Positions 25,610-34,400 of a DNA stretch of 64,000 bases are shown piece by piece. The stretch is from Mycobacterium colombiense (lineage in GTDB: Bacteria; Actinomycetota; Actinomycetes; Mycobacteriales; Mycobacteriaceae): assembly GCF_001672755.1 (NCBI RefSeq), contig NZ_LZKI01000073.1, forward strand, positions 124,001-188,000, written 5' to 3'. The position numbers and the translations under genes were made by a program. The notes beneath the pieces are model-generated. The model had not been told where the DNA came from and searched no databases. It saw only the letters and a list, made by a program, of their open reading frames with translations. Position 1 is the first letter of the stretch. Each line of letters starts with the position of its first letter.

Positions 25610-26404
25610 ATGCCCATGTCCGACAAGCACGTCGTGCTCGTTCACGGCTCGTGGAGCCGCGGGCAGCAGTGGGTTCCCGCCCGGGCCGCTTTTGAGGAAC
25701 GCGGCTTCACCGTGCACACCCCGACTCTGCGGCATCACGAACTGCCTCTGCGCGAAGGCGCGGCCAAAATTGCGTCGTTGAGTATCCGTGATTACGCGGA
25801 CGATCTCGTCGCCCTGGTCGCCGCGCTGGACTCCCCGCCGCTCCTGGTCGGACATTCGTTGGGCGGTCTGTTGGTCCAACTGGTCGCCGCCCGCACGGCG
25901 CACGTCGGCTTGATCGCCGCATGTCCGTCGTCAGTGGGCCCGTCGGGGCTCAACCCGACGACTCTTGGGATCGCTCTGCCGCATGCTTTCAAGGCGAAAG
26001 CATGGGCCAAGCCGGTTTATCCACCGACCTGGCAACGGTTTCGGCGAGGAGTCGCGGGCAGGCAGACCGAGGAGGTCGCGCGTACAGCGTTCGACGATCT
26101 GGTCTGCGAATCCGGACGGGTGCTGTTCTTCGAACTGGCTATGCCGCGGCTGGACCGGGCCGAGGCCGCGAAAGTGGACCGCAACGCCGTTCCGGGACCA
26201 GTGCTCGTGATCGCGGGCGGGCAAGACCGTATTGTGCCCCCGCGGCTCGCGCGCCGGACCGCTGCCCGGTTTACAAACGCGAGTTATGCCGAAATTCCCG
26301 GTTCGGATCACATGGTTTTCAATGGTGCGGCATTACCCGTCACCATGCACTACATCGATGATTGGATCGCGCAAAACATCCGCCTGACCGGTGATCCGCT
26401 CTAG
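25610..26404 (+). CDS. Alpha/beta hydrolase
   Basis: 264 residues, alpha/beta-hydrolase fold: VLVHGSWSRG oxyanion region (about 9-18), nucleophile elbow GHSLGG with Ser83, acid in AGGQDRIVPP, and catalytic His in GSDHMVF. Resembles small esterases/lyases; substrate unknown. ATG 25610 and ATG 25616 are both possible. It is bracketed by an exact 20-bp direct repeat whose right copy holds its stop codon, suggesting arrival as a unit between the ltp operon and the carbonic anhydrase gene. Confidence 0.85.
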   Translation: MPMSDKHVVLVHGSWSRGQQWVPARAAFEERGFTVHTPTLRHHELPLREGAAKIASLSIRDYADDLVALVAALDSPPLLVGHSLGGLLVQLVAARTAHVGLIAACPSSVGPSGLNPTTLGIALPHAFKAKAWAKPVYPPTWQRFRRGVAGRQTEEVARTAFDDLVCESGRVLFFELAMPRLDRAEAAKVDRNAVPGPVLVIAGGQDRIVPPRLARRTAARFTNASYAEIPGSDHMVFNGAALPVTMHYIDDWIAQNIRLTGDPL

Positions 26405-26419
26405 AGCGGTTCCAGCCCG
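26400..26419. repeat. 20-bp direct repeat, right copy
   Basis: Same 20 bases as 25515-25534. This copy carries the hydrolase stop on the plus strand and, on the minus strand, encodes the last residues GLEPL and the stop of the carbonic anhydrase gene. It is therefore probably the original copy. Confidence 0.9.
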
Positions 26420-26925
26420 GCCAGATGCCGCAGGGCGAGGTCGCGGTAGGCCTGCGGGTTCACCTTCACCCACATTTCGGCGCCCGTCCCGGCGACCGGT
26501 CCCCTGATCTGCGCCGGTGCGCCGACGGCCAGCATCCCGGGCGGGATTTGGGTGCCTGCCGTCACCAGTGAGTGCGCGGCGATCAGGCTGCGTGCGCCGA
26601 TCACCGCACCGTCCAGAACGGTGGCGTGGTTGGCGATCAGTGCCTCCTGCCCGACGTGAACCCCGTGAATGACGCACAGATGCGCGATTGTCGCGCCGGG
26701 ACCGATGTCGACCGGGATACCGGGAGGCGCGTGCAGAACCGACCCGTCTTGGACGTTGGCACCCTCGCGCACCACGATGGGCCCGTAGTCGCCGCGCAAT
26801 ACGGCGTTGAACCAAACCGAGGCCCCCGCCTCCACCACGACGTCGCCGATCAGCGTGGCCGTCGGGGCCACGAAAGCGGTGGGATCGACCCGTGGCGCGC
26901 GGCCCTCGAACGCAAACATCGGCAT
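26401..26925 (-). CDS. Gamma-class carbonic anhydrase-like hexapeptide protein
   Basis: 174 residues, left-handed beta helix: ATLIGDVVVEAGASVWFNAVLRGDYGPI, NVQDGSVLHAPP, AHLCVIHGVHVGQEALI. Histidines 65, 82 and 87 fit the zinc-ligand triad, and Arg44, Asp46 and Gln59 fit the conserved gamma-CA core. Rv3525c orthologue. Activity as carbonic anhydrase is not assured for bacterial YrdA/PaaY-type members. Convergent with the alpha/beta hydrolase gene, sharing four bases at the stop codons. Confidence 0.87.
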   Translation of the reverse strand: MPMFAFEGRAPRVDPTAFVAPTATLIGDVVVEAGASVWFNAVLRGDYGPIVVREGANVQDGSVLHAPPGIPVDIGPGATIAHLCVIHGVHVGQEALIANHATVLDGAVIGARSLIAAHSLVTAGTQIPPGMLAVGAPAQIRGPVAGTGAEMWVKVNPQAYRDLALRHLAGLEPL

Positions 26926-26996
26926 CGTTTAGATATACCCCAGCGCGCATATGTAGTGGCCAGGCTCGCCGTCGTTGCGCGGCCCCGCCGCAAAAC

Positions 26997-27010
26997 TGTA
27001 ACGTGTTCTA
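26997..27010. promoter_or_regulatory. KstR box upstream of kshA
   Basis: TGTAACGTGTTCTA, an exact consensus match, 30 nt before the kshA GTG, which here has a normal ribosome site (GGAGGTGAC). Confidence 0.92.
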
Positions 27011-27040
27011 GTTAGAGGCCCAGTGACTTGGAGGTGACAG

Positions 27041-28219
27041 GTGAGTACCGACACCAAGGCGGTCGGCATCCGGGAAATCGATCCCGGCGACTTGCCGACC
27101 AGATACGCCCGCGGCTGGCACTGCCTGGGTGTTGCGAAGGACTTCCAGGACGGTAAGCCGCACTCGATTGAGGCGTTCGGCACCAAGCTGGTGGTGTTCG
27201 CCGACTCGCACGGGGACATCAAGGTCCTCGACGGGTACTGCCGCCACATGGGCGGGGACCTCTCGGAGGGCACCATCAAGGGCGACGAGGTCGCCTGCCC
27301 GTTCCACGACTGGCGCTGGGGCGGCGACGGCCGGTGCAAGCTGGTCCCCTATGCCAAGCGCACACCCAAGACGGCGCGGACCCGGTCGTGGACGACCGAC
27401 GTGCGCGGTGGCCTGCTGTTCGTGTGGCACGACCACGAGAACAACCCGCCGGACCCCGCCGTCCGCATTCCGGACATCCCGGAATCCCACAGCGACGAGT
27501 GGACCGAGTGGCGCTGGAACAGCATCCTCATCGAGGGATCCAACTGCCGCGACATCATCGACAACGTCACCGACATGGCGCACTTCTTCTACATCCATTT
27601 CGGGTTGCCGACGTACTTCAAGAACGTCTTCGAGGGCCACATCGCGTCGCAGTACCTGCACAACGTGGGCCGGCCCGACGTCAACGACCTCGGCACGTCG
27701 TACGGTGAGGCGCACCTGGATTCGGAGGCGTCCTACTTCGGGCCGTCGTTCATGATCAACTGGCTGCACAACAGCTACGGCGGCTACAAAGCCGAGTCGA
27801 TCCTGATCAACTGCCACTACCCGGTGACCCAGAACTCGTTCGTGCTGCAGTGGGGCGTCATCGTCGAAAAGCCCAAGGGCATGGACGAAAAGATGACCGA
27901 CAAGCTGTCGAAGGTGTTCACCGAGGGCGTCAGCAAGGGCTTCCTGCAAGACGTCGAGATCTGGAGGCACAAGACCCGCATCGACAATCCGCTGTTGGTC
28001 GAGGAGGATGGTGCGGTTTACCAGCTGCGCCGGTGGTACCAGCAGTTCTACGTCGACGTCGCCGACATCGAACCGGAAATGGTGGAGCGCTTCGAGATCG
28101 AGGTGGACACCACCCGCGCCAACGAGTACTGGAATGCCGAGGTCGAGCAGAACCTCAAGGCCAAGGACTCCGAGGCCGACGAGGCGGTCACCGACGACGT
28201 GCCGGCCGAACAACACTAG
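27041..28219 (+). CDS. kshA: KshA, Rieske oxygenase of 3-ketosteroid 9alpha-hydroxylase
   Basis: 392 residues. Rieske centre C67-R-H69 and C86-PF-H89, then the mononuclear iron motif DNVTDMAHFFYIHFG with its two histidines. KshA with reductase KshB hydroxylates C9 of ADD/AD; with KstD this opens ring B. Orthologue of Rv3526. GTG start at 27041 supported by GGAGGTGAC. First gene of a short operon with the Rv3527-like gene. Confidence 0.96.
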   Translation: MSTDTKAVGIREIDPGDLPTRYARGWHCLGVAKDFQDGKPHSIEAFGTKLVVFADSHGDIKVLDGYCRHMGGDLSEGTIKGDEVACPFHDWRWGGDGRCKLVPYAKRTPKTARTRSWTTDVRGGLLFVWHDHENNPPDPAVRIPDIPESHSDEWTEWRWNSILIEGSNCRDIIDNVTDMAHFFYIHFGLPTYFKNVFEGHIASQYLHNVGRPDVNDLGTSYGEAHLDSEASYFGPSFMINWLHNSYGGYKAESILINCHYPVTQNSFVLQWGVIVEKPKGMDEKMTDKLSKVFTEGVSKGFLQDVEIWRHKTRIDNPLLVEEDGAVYQLRRWYQQFYVDVADIEPEMVERFEIEVDTTRANEYWNAEVEQNLKAKDSEADEAVTDDVPAEQH

Positions 28220-28224
28220 GAATC

Positions 28225-28677
28225 ATGGGCGACGATCAGCCGGCGGTACCTGACGTCGATCAGCTTGCGCGGTCGATGTTGTTGCTGCACGGCGATCATC
28301 ACGACCACGACGAGCATCCGGCAGCCCCCGAGCGCAAGGGCGGAACCTGGTCGAAGTCACGGGATTTCGCCAACGATCCACAACGCGCGGCGGCGGTTTC
28401 CGAAGCCAGTCGCGCCGACCGCGAGCGATACCTGAACTCGGGTCTGCTGCCGGTGGACTGCCGGTTCTGCCACGTGCGGGTCACCGTCCGCAGGCTCGGG
28501 CCGGGACACACCGCGGTGCAGTGGAACACCGAAGCGTGGCAACGCTGCGCGCACTTCACCGAGGTGCGCGAGTCCGGGGGCGACACCGCGCGCACGAGGT
28601 CGTGCCCGAAACTCGGTGACAGCATTGAACATGCGGTCGCCGAGGGTTATCTCGACGACGAGCCGGACGACGACTGA
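28225..28677 (+). CDS. Conserved hypothetical protein downstream of kshA (Rv3527-like)
   Basis: 150 residues, acidic and His-rich at the N-terminus (LLLHGDHHDHDEHP), with CRFCHVRV in the middle and two further cysteines (QRCAHF, RSCPKL) that together could bind a metal. No known domain recognised. It starts 5 nt after kshA, so it is probably cotranscribed and KstR-controlled. A helper in iron or redox handling for KshA is a guess. Convergent with the sulfotransferase gene. Confidence 0.82.
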   Translation: MGDDQPAVPDVDQLARSMLLLHGDHHDHDEHPAAPERKGGTWSKSRDFANDPQRAAAVSEASRADRERYLNSGLLPVDCRFCHVRVTVRRLGPGHTAVQWNTEAWQRCAHFTEVRESGGDTARTRSCPKLGDSIEHAVAEGYLDDEPDDD

Positions 28678-28696
28678 GCGAACGTCGCCCGTGTTC

Positions 28697-28742
28697 GAGC
28701 GACAACTCGGGGCGCCCCAGCGATTCGTGAATCTTGTCGCTC
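28697..28742. terminator. Inverted repeat between convergent genes, possible bidirectional terminator
   Basis: GAGCGACAA (28697-28705) pairs with TTGTCGCTC (28734-28742). The 28-nt loop contains the palindrome GGGGCGCCCC. It lies in the 119-nt gap between the 3' ends of the Rv3527-like gene and the sulfotransferase gene, where no gene is visible. It lacks a T-run. Confidence 0.5.
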
Positions 28743-28796
28743 AGAGGGGGCAAAAGGTACACCCTCCGACTCAGAAACCCTTGTGGCGCTCGTGAC

Positions 28797-29942
28797 TCAG
28801 AGGTGCGCGAACCGCTCCTTGACCGTCTCGGTGCTGAGGCCGTAGTCGGCCAGCGAGTAGGTGTGCTTGGGCGCCCGCGCGCCGGACTGGCTGTCGGCGT
28901 GGGTCTTCTCCATGGCTGCCCTGGCCTCTTCGGTCAACGTCAAATCGAAGTGCCGGTAGATGTCGGCCACCGTGCCCATCGGGTCGGCGATCAACTCCTT
29001 GTAGTTCACGTCGTAGAACTGCGACGGGCTGTATTTGGCCCGCGCGGTGTTGAACCGCTCCAGCCCGCGGGACCAGGTTTCCATTGCGTCAGAGCCGATT
29101 TGGGCGCCGGTGAACGACGTCGACCACCCCTCGGCGGTGTGCTGCGCCAGCGAGCACATCGAGGCCATGATGGTTTCGACCGGACGATGGGTCTGGATCA
29201 CCAACGCGTCGGGATAGGTCGCCATCAACGCGTCCAACGCGAACAGGTGGCTGGGATTCTTCAGCACCCACCGCTTGTCGGCCTCGTTGAGGCCGATCAG
29301 CTGAAGGTTGCGGCGGTGCCGCTGATACGACGGGGTCCAGTCCTGCTGGGACAGCCACCGCGAGTAGGTGGGCAGGTGCGCCAGCGTCTCGTAGGACGCC
29401 GAGTGCAGCGACTGCCGCAGCAGCTGCCAGCACTCCTCCAGCTCGTACGCGGCCATGAAATGCAGGCCCGTGTAGTCCGGGTTTTCGGCATGATGCTTCT
29501 CGAACTGTGCGTTCAGTTGGCTGTAAAACGGGTTGGATTCCCAGGTTTCGCGGGGCGGGCGCGGTTGCGGAAATTCGGCCAACCACAGATGCAGGCCCTG
29601 GTGCGCGGGATCGGCCCCGAGCAGCCGATGCAACGCGGTGGTGCCGGTGCGCACCAGCCCGGTGACGAAAATCGGCCGCTCGATGGCGACGTCCGCGTGC
29701 TGCGGGTATTGCTTCCAGGCGGCCTCGGACAGCAACCGCGCCACCAGCGCACCGCGCAGGAAGAACCGATTCATCTTGCTGCCCAACGGCGTCAAGTCGG
29801 CGTCGCGCCGGTAGGAGTCCAGCAGCACTTCCAGCGCTTCGAGGTAGTTGTCGTCGTTGCTACCGAAATCGTCCAGCCCGATCATCTTGCTGGCCGACGC
29901 TTTCAGGTCGTCAACGGTGCCGACATCGGTGCGCTCAGGCAC
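28797..29942 (-). CDS. Sulfotransferase family protein (Rv3529c-like)
   Basis: 381 residues, sulfotransferase fold: PAPS 5'-phosphosulfate loop FVTGLVRTGTTALHRLL (about residues 93-109), KNPSHLFALDALMATYPDALVIQTHR 3'-phosphate segment. The acceptor is unknown; its location in the sterol locus hints at a sterol or lipid alcohol. The start is GTG at 29942, with GAGGAGG about 9 nt upstream supplied by the dispersed repeat at 29953-29981. Probably cotranscribed with the SDR and Rv3531c-like genes upstream. Confidence 0.86.
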   Translation of the reverse strand: MPERTDVGTVDDLKASASKMIGLDDFGSNDDNYLEALEVLLDSYRRDADLTPLGSKMNRFFLRGALVARLLSEAAWKQYPQHADVAIERPIFVTGLVRTGTTALHRLLGADPAHQGLHLWLAEFPQPRPPRETWESNPFYSQLNAQFEKHHAENPDYTGLHFMAAYELEECWQLLRQSLHSASYETLAHLPTYSRWLSQQDWTPSYQRHRRNLQLIGLNEADKRWVLKNPSHLFALDALMATYPDALVIQTHRPVETIMASMCSLAQHTAEGWSTSFTGAQIGSDAMETWSRGLERFNTARAKYSPSQFYDVNYKELIADPMGTVADIYRHFDLTLTEEARAAMEKTHADSQSGARAPKHTYSLADYGLSTETVKERFAHL

Positions 29943-29952
29943 TATTACGCCA

Positions 29953-29981
29953 CCTCCTCATCGCTTCGCTCTGCATCGTCG
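29953..29981. repeat. Dispersed repeat, copy 2
   Basis: On the minus strand CGACGATGCAGAGCGAAGCG is followed by ATGAGGAGG. Its end provides the ribosome site of the sulfotransferase gene. Near-identical to copy 3 (55314-55350). Confidence 0.75.
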
Positions 29982-29990
29982 GCGTCGGCA

Positions 29991-30773
29991 TCAGGTGTGA
30001 TACTCCCCGCAATTGACGTCCAGGGTCTGCCCGGTGATGCCGCTGGACAGGTCGCTGGCCATGAATAGGATCGCCGAGGCCACCTCGTCCTCGGTCGGCA
30101 GCCGCTTCAGGTCGGAGTCGGCCGCGGTGGCCTGGTAGATCTGCTCGGCCGTGGTGCCGTACTTGCCGGCCTGGTGGTTGAAGTAGCCCTGCAGTGTCTC
30201 GCCCCAGATATAGCCGGGTGCAACAGAATTGACCCGGATCCCCTGCTCGCCCAGCTCGGTGGCCAGCGAATGCGACATGGACAGCAGCGCGGACTTGGCC
30301 ATCTTGTAGGCGCCGTACTTCGCCTGCGAGTGCCGCAGCACCATAGAGTTGACGTTGACGATCGAGCCCTTCGACTCGGCCAGCGCCGGCGTGAACCCTT
30401 GGATGAGGCGCAGTGCGCCGAGCGCGCTGAGTTCGATCGCGTCACGGATATGCTGAAAGCTGGTGCCCGAGAATGGCTTCAGCGACGGCACCCGGAACGC
30501 GTTGTTGATCAGCACGTCGACCTTGCCATAGGCCTCCAACGTGGCGTCGACCAGGTTGCTCACCTGGTCGTCCTCGGTGATGTCGGTGCGCACCGTTGTC
30601 GCACGGCCGCCGAGGTCGGCGATCTGTTTGGCGACGTCGTCCAGGCGTTCCGGCGTGCGGGCCGCCAGCACCAGGTCGGCGCCTTCGCGCGTGCACCGGT
30701 GCGCCAGCGTCGTGCCCAGACCCGGGCCCACGCCGCTGATCACCACTACCTTGCCGTCCAGCAACTTCGTCAT
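29991..30773 (-). CDS. Short-chain dehydrogenase (Rv3530c-like)
   Basis: 260 residues, SDR: cofactor loop SGVGPGLG (14-21), NNAF in place of NNAG, catalytic Ser in VNSMVLRHSQ and YGAYKMAK (YxxxK). C-terminal SSGITGQTLDVNCGEYH. NAD(P)-dependent oxidoreductase, probably on a steroid or CoA intermediate. ATGA overlap with the upstream Rv3531c-like gene places it under the KstR box at 31908. Confidence 0.87.
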   Translation of the reverse strand: MTKLLDGKVVVISGVGPGLGTTLAHRCTREGADLVLAARTPERLDDVAKQIADLGGRATTVRTDITEDDQVSNLVDATLEAYGKVDVLINNAFRVPSLKPFSGTSFQHIRDAIELSALGALRLIQGFTPALAESKGSIVNVNSMVLRHSQAKYGAYKMAKSALLSMSHSLATELGEQGIRVNSVAPGYIWGETLQGYFNHQAGKYGTTAEQIYQATAADSDLKRLPTEDEVASAILFMASDLSSGITGQTLDVNCGEYHT

Positions 30774-31897
30774 CCCAACATCCTCGCCTGAATCTGTTGA
30801 TGGCGCAGCGTAATTCGGGCGCGCCAGTCGTCCTCTGAAATCTTGTTGTGGTCGAAGTACGGCAACGCGGCCGGAACCTTGTCGATGTCGACCACCTCGA
30901 CGGTCGGACCGTCGGCGTCGGTGAGTTCACGCGACACCCGCTGCCAGCGGAACTGCAGGAAGCCACGCCCGTGGCCGACCGTCTCGGCCCAGTTCGTCAC
31001 TCCCGGGTTCTGCTCGGCGACGACGATGCGGACCTTGCCGTCCGGATCAACCTGCGCCTGAGTGTTGTTCAGCGAGGTCTGGTGGTTGATGTAGTCCAGC
31101 GAGATGTACCAGAGGCTGCCCAGCTGGAAGCCGAGGTAGGGCGCGTCGGAGGCCGGGATGGTGATGACCATCGCCTGATCGGGTCGCAGGTCGAAATGGC
31201 CGACCGACGAGTACTGCGTGGCCAGCCCGCCCGGCGTCAGCCGCGGCGGCACCATGGTGTTCACCGGCAGGTCGAGATAAAACCATTGCGGGAATTGCAG
31301 CCAGGTCTTCACCCGCTGGACAAGCTGCTTTCCCGCTGTGGCATAACGCTTTTCGATAAGCTCGCGGGTCAACGGCGGCGGTGCGGTGCCCGCCGTGTCA
31401 AGGCGGGAGATGGCCAGCGTGCCGCGCTGCGCCGCCCAGTCGCCGTACACCTCGCGGATCACCAGTTGCCCGGGACTCGTCGGCCGCACCCGCCACTCGA
31501 AGCTGCCGTCGGGCGCGATCTCGAGCTCGCGGTCGTCGAACGCGGCCTGACTGACGGGCACGAAGTCGTCCGTGTACTCGCCGCCGAGTAGCTGAAAACT
31601 CAGGTCGGTGGTGGTCCCGCGCCGGCCGGTGACCACGTAGTCGTGGTTCGCGTGCACCCGCGTACCGAAGTAGAGGGTGTCGGGATTGTCCAGGCCCATC
31701 TTGGTGAACGGCCCGGTGCCCGACTGCAGGAAGGGATGGTCGCGGTCGTAGTCCACGGCCAGATGGATGCAGCCCGAGATACAGCCGGCTAGATACTGCA
31801 ACCCTTCAAGCAGGTCGGCTTCGGTCTCGATGAACGGTGCATCGGCCACCAACTGCTCGGCCTCTGCGATCGCAGCGGTGAGGGAATCAGAGAACAC
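30770..31897 (-). CDS. Conserved hypothetical protein of the KstR regulon (Rv3531c-like)
   Basis: 375 residues, no signal peptide. Resembles DUF1214/DUF1254-type beta-rich proteins (FQLLGGEYTDDFVPV, DGSFEWRVRPTSPGQLVIREVYGDW, ASDAPYLGFQLGSLWYISLDY). No catalytic motif recognised. The GTG at 31897 follows the KstR box by 10 nt with no ribosome site, indicating a leaderless mRNA. It heads a three-gene unit with the SDR and, probably, the sulfotransferase. Confidence 0.84.
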   Translation of the reverse strand: MFSDSLTAAIAEAEQLVADAPFIETEADLLEGLQYLAGCISGCIHLAVDYDRDHPFLQSGTGPFTKMGLDNPDTLYFGTRVHANHDYVVTGRRGTTTDLSFQLLGGEYTDDFVPVSQAAFDDRELEIAPDGSFEWRVRPTSPGQLVIREVYGDWAAQRGTLAISRLDTAGTAPPPLTRELIEKRYATAGKQLVQRVKTWLQFPQWFYLDLPVNTMVPPRLTPGGLATQYSSVGHFDLRPDQAMVITIPASDAPYLGFQLGSLWYISLDYINHQTSLNNTQAQVDPDGKVRIVVAEQNPGVTNWAETVGHGRGFLQFRWQRVSRELTDADGPTVEVVDIDKVPAALPYFDHNKISEDDWRARITLRHQQIQARMLG

Positions 31898-31907
31898 GCC
31901 TAGACGC

Positions 31908-31921
31908 TAGAACGTGTTCTA
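31908..31921. promoter_or_regulatory. KstR box upstream of the Rv3531c-like gene
   Basis: TAGAACGTGTTCTA, an exact palindromic consensus match, 10 nt upstream of the GTG start. On the other side is the 3' end of the hemophore-like gene, so it serves the minus strand only. Confidence 0.92.
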
Positions 31922-31985
31922 CTTTTTCGTCAATGGCGAACGTTCCCGCGCGTCGGCCGCAGCGTTCAAAGACGACGCCGACTCA

Positions 31986-32297
31986 CTAGGGTGGGCAGGC
32001 GTGGGAAAGGTCGATCAGATGCTGGCGGACGTCGGGATGCCGGTTGAGGTAGTCGATGACGTTGCCGTTGCCGCCCTCAGCCTGCGACTTGGCCTGCAGT
32101 TGCTGGTGAAGGTCGGGATGCCGCTGCAGGTACGAGTCGATGGATGAACCGACGTCCTGATTGCACTGCGGGTCCGCACTGGCTATGCCCGCCACGGGTA
32201 GCGCGATCACCGTTGCGGCGGTAGCGGTCATTAACCCCCCGGCGAGCAGGCCGTACAGCCCACGGCGACGTGCGCCGACTGTCTTGGATGTGCTCAT
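31986..32297 (-). CDS. Secreted hemophore-type small protein
   Basis: 103 residues from ATG 32297 (MSTSKTVGARRRG). Signal peptide with basic start and core LYGLLAGGLMTATAATVIALPVAG, cleavage near IASADP. The mature domain has two cysteines (PQCNQD and SHACPP) and a duplicated pattern SYLQRHPDLHQQL / DYLNRHPDVRQHL typical of mycobacterial haemophore/haem-binding proteins. It lies 63 nt downstream of hsaF on the same strand, where H37Rv has PPE61/PPE62. Haem binding is inferred from family resemblance. Confidence 0.75.
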   Translation of the reverse strand: MSTSKTVGARRRGLYGLLAGGLMTATAATVIALPVAGIASADPQCNQDVGSSIDSYLQRHPDLHQQLQAKSQAEGGNGNVIDYLNRHPDVRQHLIDLSHACPP

Positions 32298-32360
32298 ACG
32301 CGCCAGGATACCCGCGGCACCTTTGCGCAGCCTGTGTGCGCCGTCACCCAAAAGGGCGGG

Positions 32361-33419
32361 TCAGCGCGCGGGGGCGGCGCCGCTCTCCTGCTCGCGCTTG
32401 ATCTCCAGCGCGATGTCGATGAGTTGGTCTTCCTGGCCGCCGATAAGTTTGCGCTGGCCCGCGCGGTGCAGCAGTTGGTGGGCCGGCACACCGTAGCGCT
32501 CGGACTGGCGGATTGCGTGCTTCAGGAAGCTCGAATACACGCCCGAGTACCCCATGATCAGCGCGTTGCGGTCGAGCAGACACTCGGCGGGCATGGCGGG
32601 GGCGACCACCTCTTCGGCGGCGTCGGCGATGTCGAAGAAGTCGATCCCGGTCTTCACGCCGATCTTGTCGAACACCCCGATCAGCGCTTCGACGGGGGCG
32701 TTGCCTGCGCCGGCGCCGAACCGGCGGCAGGAGCCGTCGATCTGCTTGGCGCCCGCCCGCACGGCCTCGACGCTGTTGGCGACGCCGAGCCCGAGGTTCT
32801 CGTGGCCGTGAAAGCCGACCTGGGCGTCGTCGCCGAGCTCGGCGACCAGAGCGGCGACCCGGTCACGCACGCCCTCGAGGACCAGGGCCCCGGCCGAATC
32901 GACCACGTAGACGCATTGGCAGCCCGCGTCGGCCATGATGCGGGCCTGCGCGGCCAGCTTCTCGGGCGAGATGGTGTGGCTCATCATCAGGAACCCGACG
33001 GTTTCCAGGCCGAGTTCGCGGGCCAGGCCGAAGTGCTGGATCGACACGTCGGCCTCGGTGCAGTGCGTGGCGATCCGGCAGATCGAGCCGCCGTTGTTCT
33101 GGGCCTCTTTGATGTCCTCCTTGGTGCCGACGCCGGGCAGCATCAAGAAGGCGATCTTGGCTTCTTTGGCCGTGTCGGCGGCCAGCTTGATCAGCTCCTG
33201 CTCAGGGGTCTTGGAGAACCCGTAATTGAAGCTCGAGCCGCCCAGGCCGTCGCCGTGGGTGACCTCGATGACGGGCACCCCCGCAGCGTCCAGGGCGGCC
33301 ACGATGGCGCCGACCTCGTCCGTGGTGAACTGGTGGCGCTTGTGGTGGGAGCCGTCCCGCAACGACGTGTCGGTCATCCGGACGTCCCAGATCGGGTTGA
33401 AGAAGATATCGGTGGTCAT
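32361..33419 (-). CDS. hsaF: HsaF, 4-hydroxy-2-oxoacid aldolase
   Basis: 352 residues, HMG-CoA-lyase-like TIM barrel: [10 protein letters not shown] (16-25) metal and catalytic segment, GFHGHENLG metal-binding HxH. Cleaves 4-hydroxy-2-oxohexanoate into pyruvate and propionaldehyde in cholesterol ring A/B degradation (Rv3534c). It channels the aldehyde to HsaG; the genes overlap as ATGA and the proteins form a complex in the literature. Confidence 0.95.
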   Translation of the reverse strand: MTTDIFFNPIWDVRMTDTSLRDGSHHKRHQFTTDEVGAIVAALDAAGVPVIEVTHGDGLGGSSFNYGFSKTPEQELIKLAADTAKEAKIAFLMLPGVGTKEDIKEAQNNGGSICRIATHCTEADVSIQHFGLARELGLETVGFLMMSHTISPEKLAAQARIMADAGCQCVYVVDSAGALVLEGVRDRVAALVAELGDDAQVGFHGHENLGLGVANSVEAVRAGAKQIDGSCRRFGAGAGNAPVEALIGVFDKIGVKTGIDFFDIADAAEEVVAPAMPAECLLDRNALIMGYSGVYSSFLKHAIRQSERYGVPAHQLLHRAGQRKLIGGQEDQLIDIALEIKREQESGAAPAR

Positions 33420-34348
33420 GATTGCGCTCCTCCGGCCGTCGCGCTCAAGGACTCCTTGGCGATCTCCTCGCCGACCTTGGTCGCCGCGGCGGTCATGATG
33501 TCCAGGTTGCCCGCATAAGGCGGCAGGTAATCGCCGGCGCCCTCGACCTCAACGAACGTGGTGACCAGCGCCTGGCCGCCGGAGTTGATCGACGGGTCGT
33601 CGAACTGGGGCTCGTTGAGCAGCCGGTAACCCGGCACATAGGTCTGCACCTCGGCCACCACGTCGTGGATGGACTTGGCGATCGCGTCCCGGTCGGCGTC
33701 CTCCGGGATGGCGCAGAAGATGGTGTCGCGCATGATCATCGGCGGGTCCGCCGGATTCAAGATGATGATCGCCTTGCCGCGTTTGGCGCCGCCGATGGTC
33801 TCCACACCCCGGCTGGTGGTCTTGGTGAACTCGTCGATGTTGGCGCGGGTGCCGGGGCCGGCCGACAGCGAGGCGACCGAGGCGACGATCTCGGCATACG
33901 GCACGCCGCCGAGGTCGGCGACGGCGCGTGACACCGCGTAGACAATCGGGATGGTCGCCTGCCCGCCGCAGGTGATCATGTTGACGTTCGGCGCGTCCAG
34001 GTGCTGGCGCAGGTTGGCCGGCGGGATCACCGCGGGGCCCACCGCGGCCGGCGTCAGGTCGATGGCCCGGATCCCGGCGGCCTCGTACTTGGGGGCCGCA
34101 TCGCGGTGCACGTAGGCGCTGGTCGCCTCGAACACCAGGTCGGGCTTCTCCGACTGGGCCAACAGCCAGTCCACCCCCTCGTGGGTGGTCTCCAGACCCA
34201 GCTTGCGGGCCCGGGCCAAGCCCTCGCTCTCCGGATCGATGCCCACCATCCAGCGCGGTTCCAGCCACTCCGATCGCAGCAGCTTGTAGAGCAGGTCAGT
34301 GCTGATGTTCCCCGACCCGACAATGGCCACAGTCGCCTTAGTCGGCAT
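33416..34348 (-). CDS. hsaG: HsaG, acylating propionaldehyde dehydrogenase
   Basis: 310 residues: Rossmann motif GSGNIS (11-16), catalytic Cys127 in [12 protein letters not shown], dimer domain with [12 protein letters not shown]. Converts the aldehyde from HsaF to propionyl-CoA with NAD and CoA (Rv3535c). Coupled to hsaF (ATGA overlap) and 52 nt downstream of hsaE. Confidence 0.95.
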   Translation of the reverse strand: MPTKATVAIVGSGNISTDLLYKLLRSEWLEPRWMVGIDPESEGLARARKLGLETTHEGVDWLLAQSEKPDLVFEATSAYVHRDAAPKYEAAGIRAIDLTPAAVGPAVIPPANLRQHLDAPNVNMITCGGQATIPIVYAVSRAVADLGGVPYAEIVASVASLSAGPGTRANIDEFTKTTSRGVETIGGAKRGKAIIILNPADPPMIMRDTIFCAIPEDADRDAIAKSIHDVVAEVQTYVPGYRLLNEPQFDDPSINSGGQALVTTFVEVEGAGDYLPPYAGNLDIMTAAATKVGEEIAKESLSATAGGAQS

Positions 34349-34400
34349 GATGCCCCTTTTCGAAGCGTTTGAGATTTAAGTTAGACGATTTAATTCGAGC

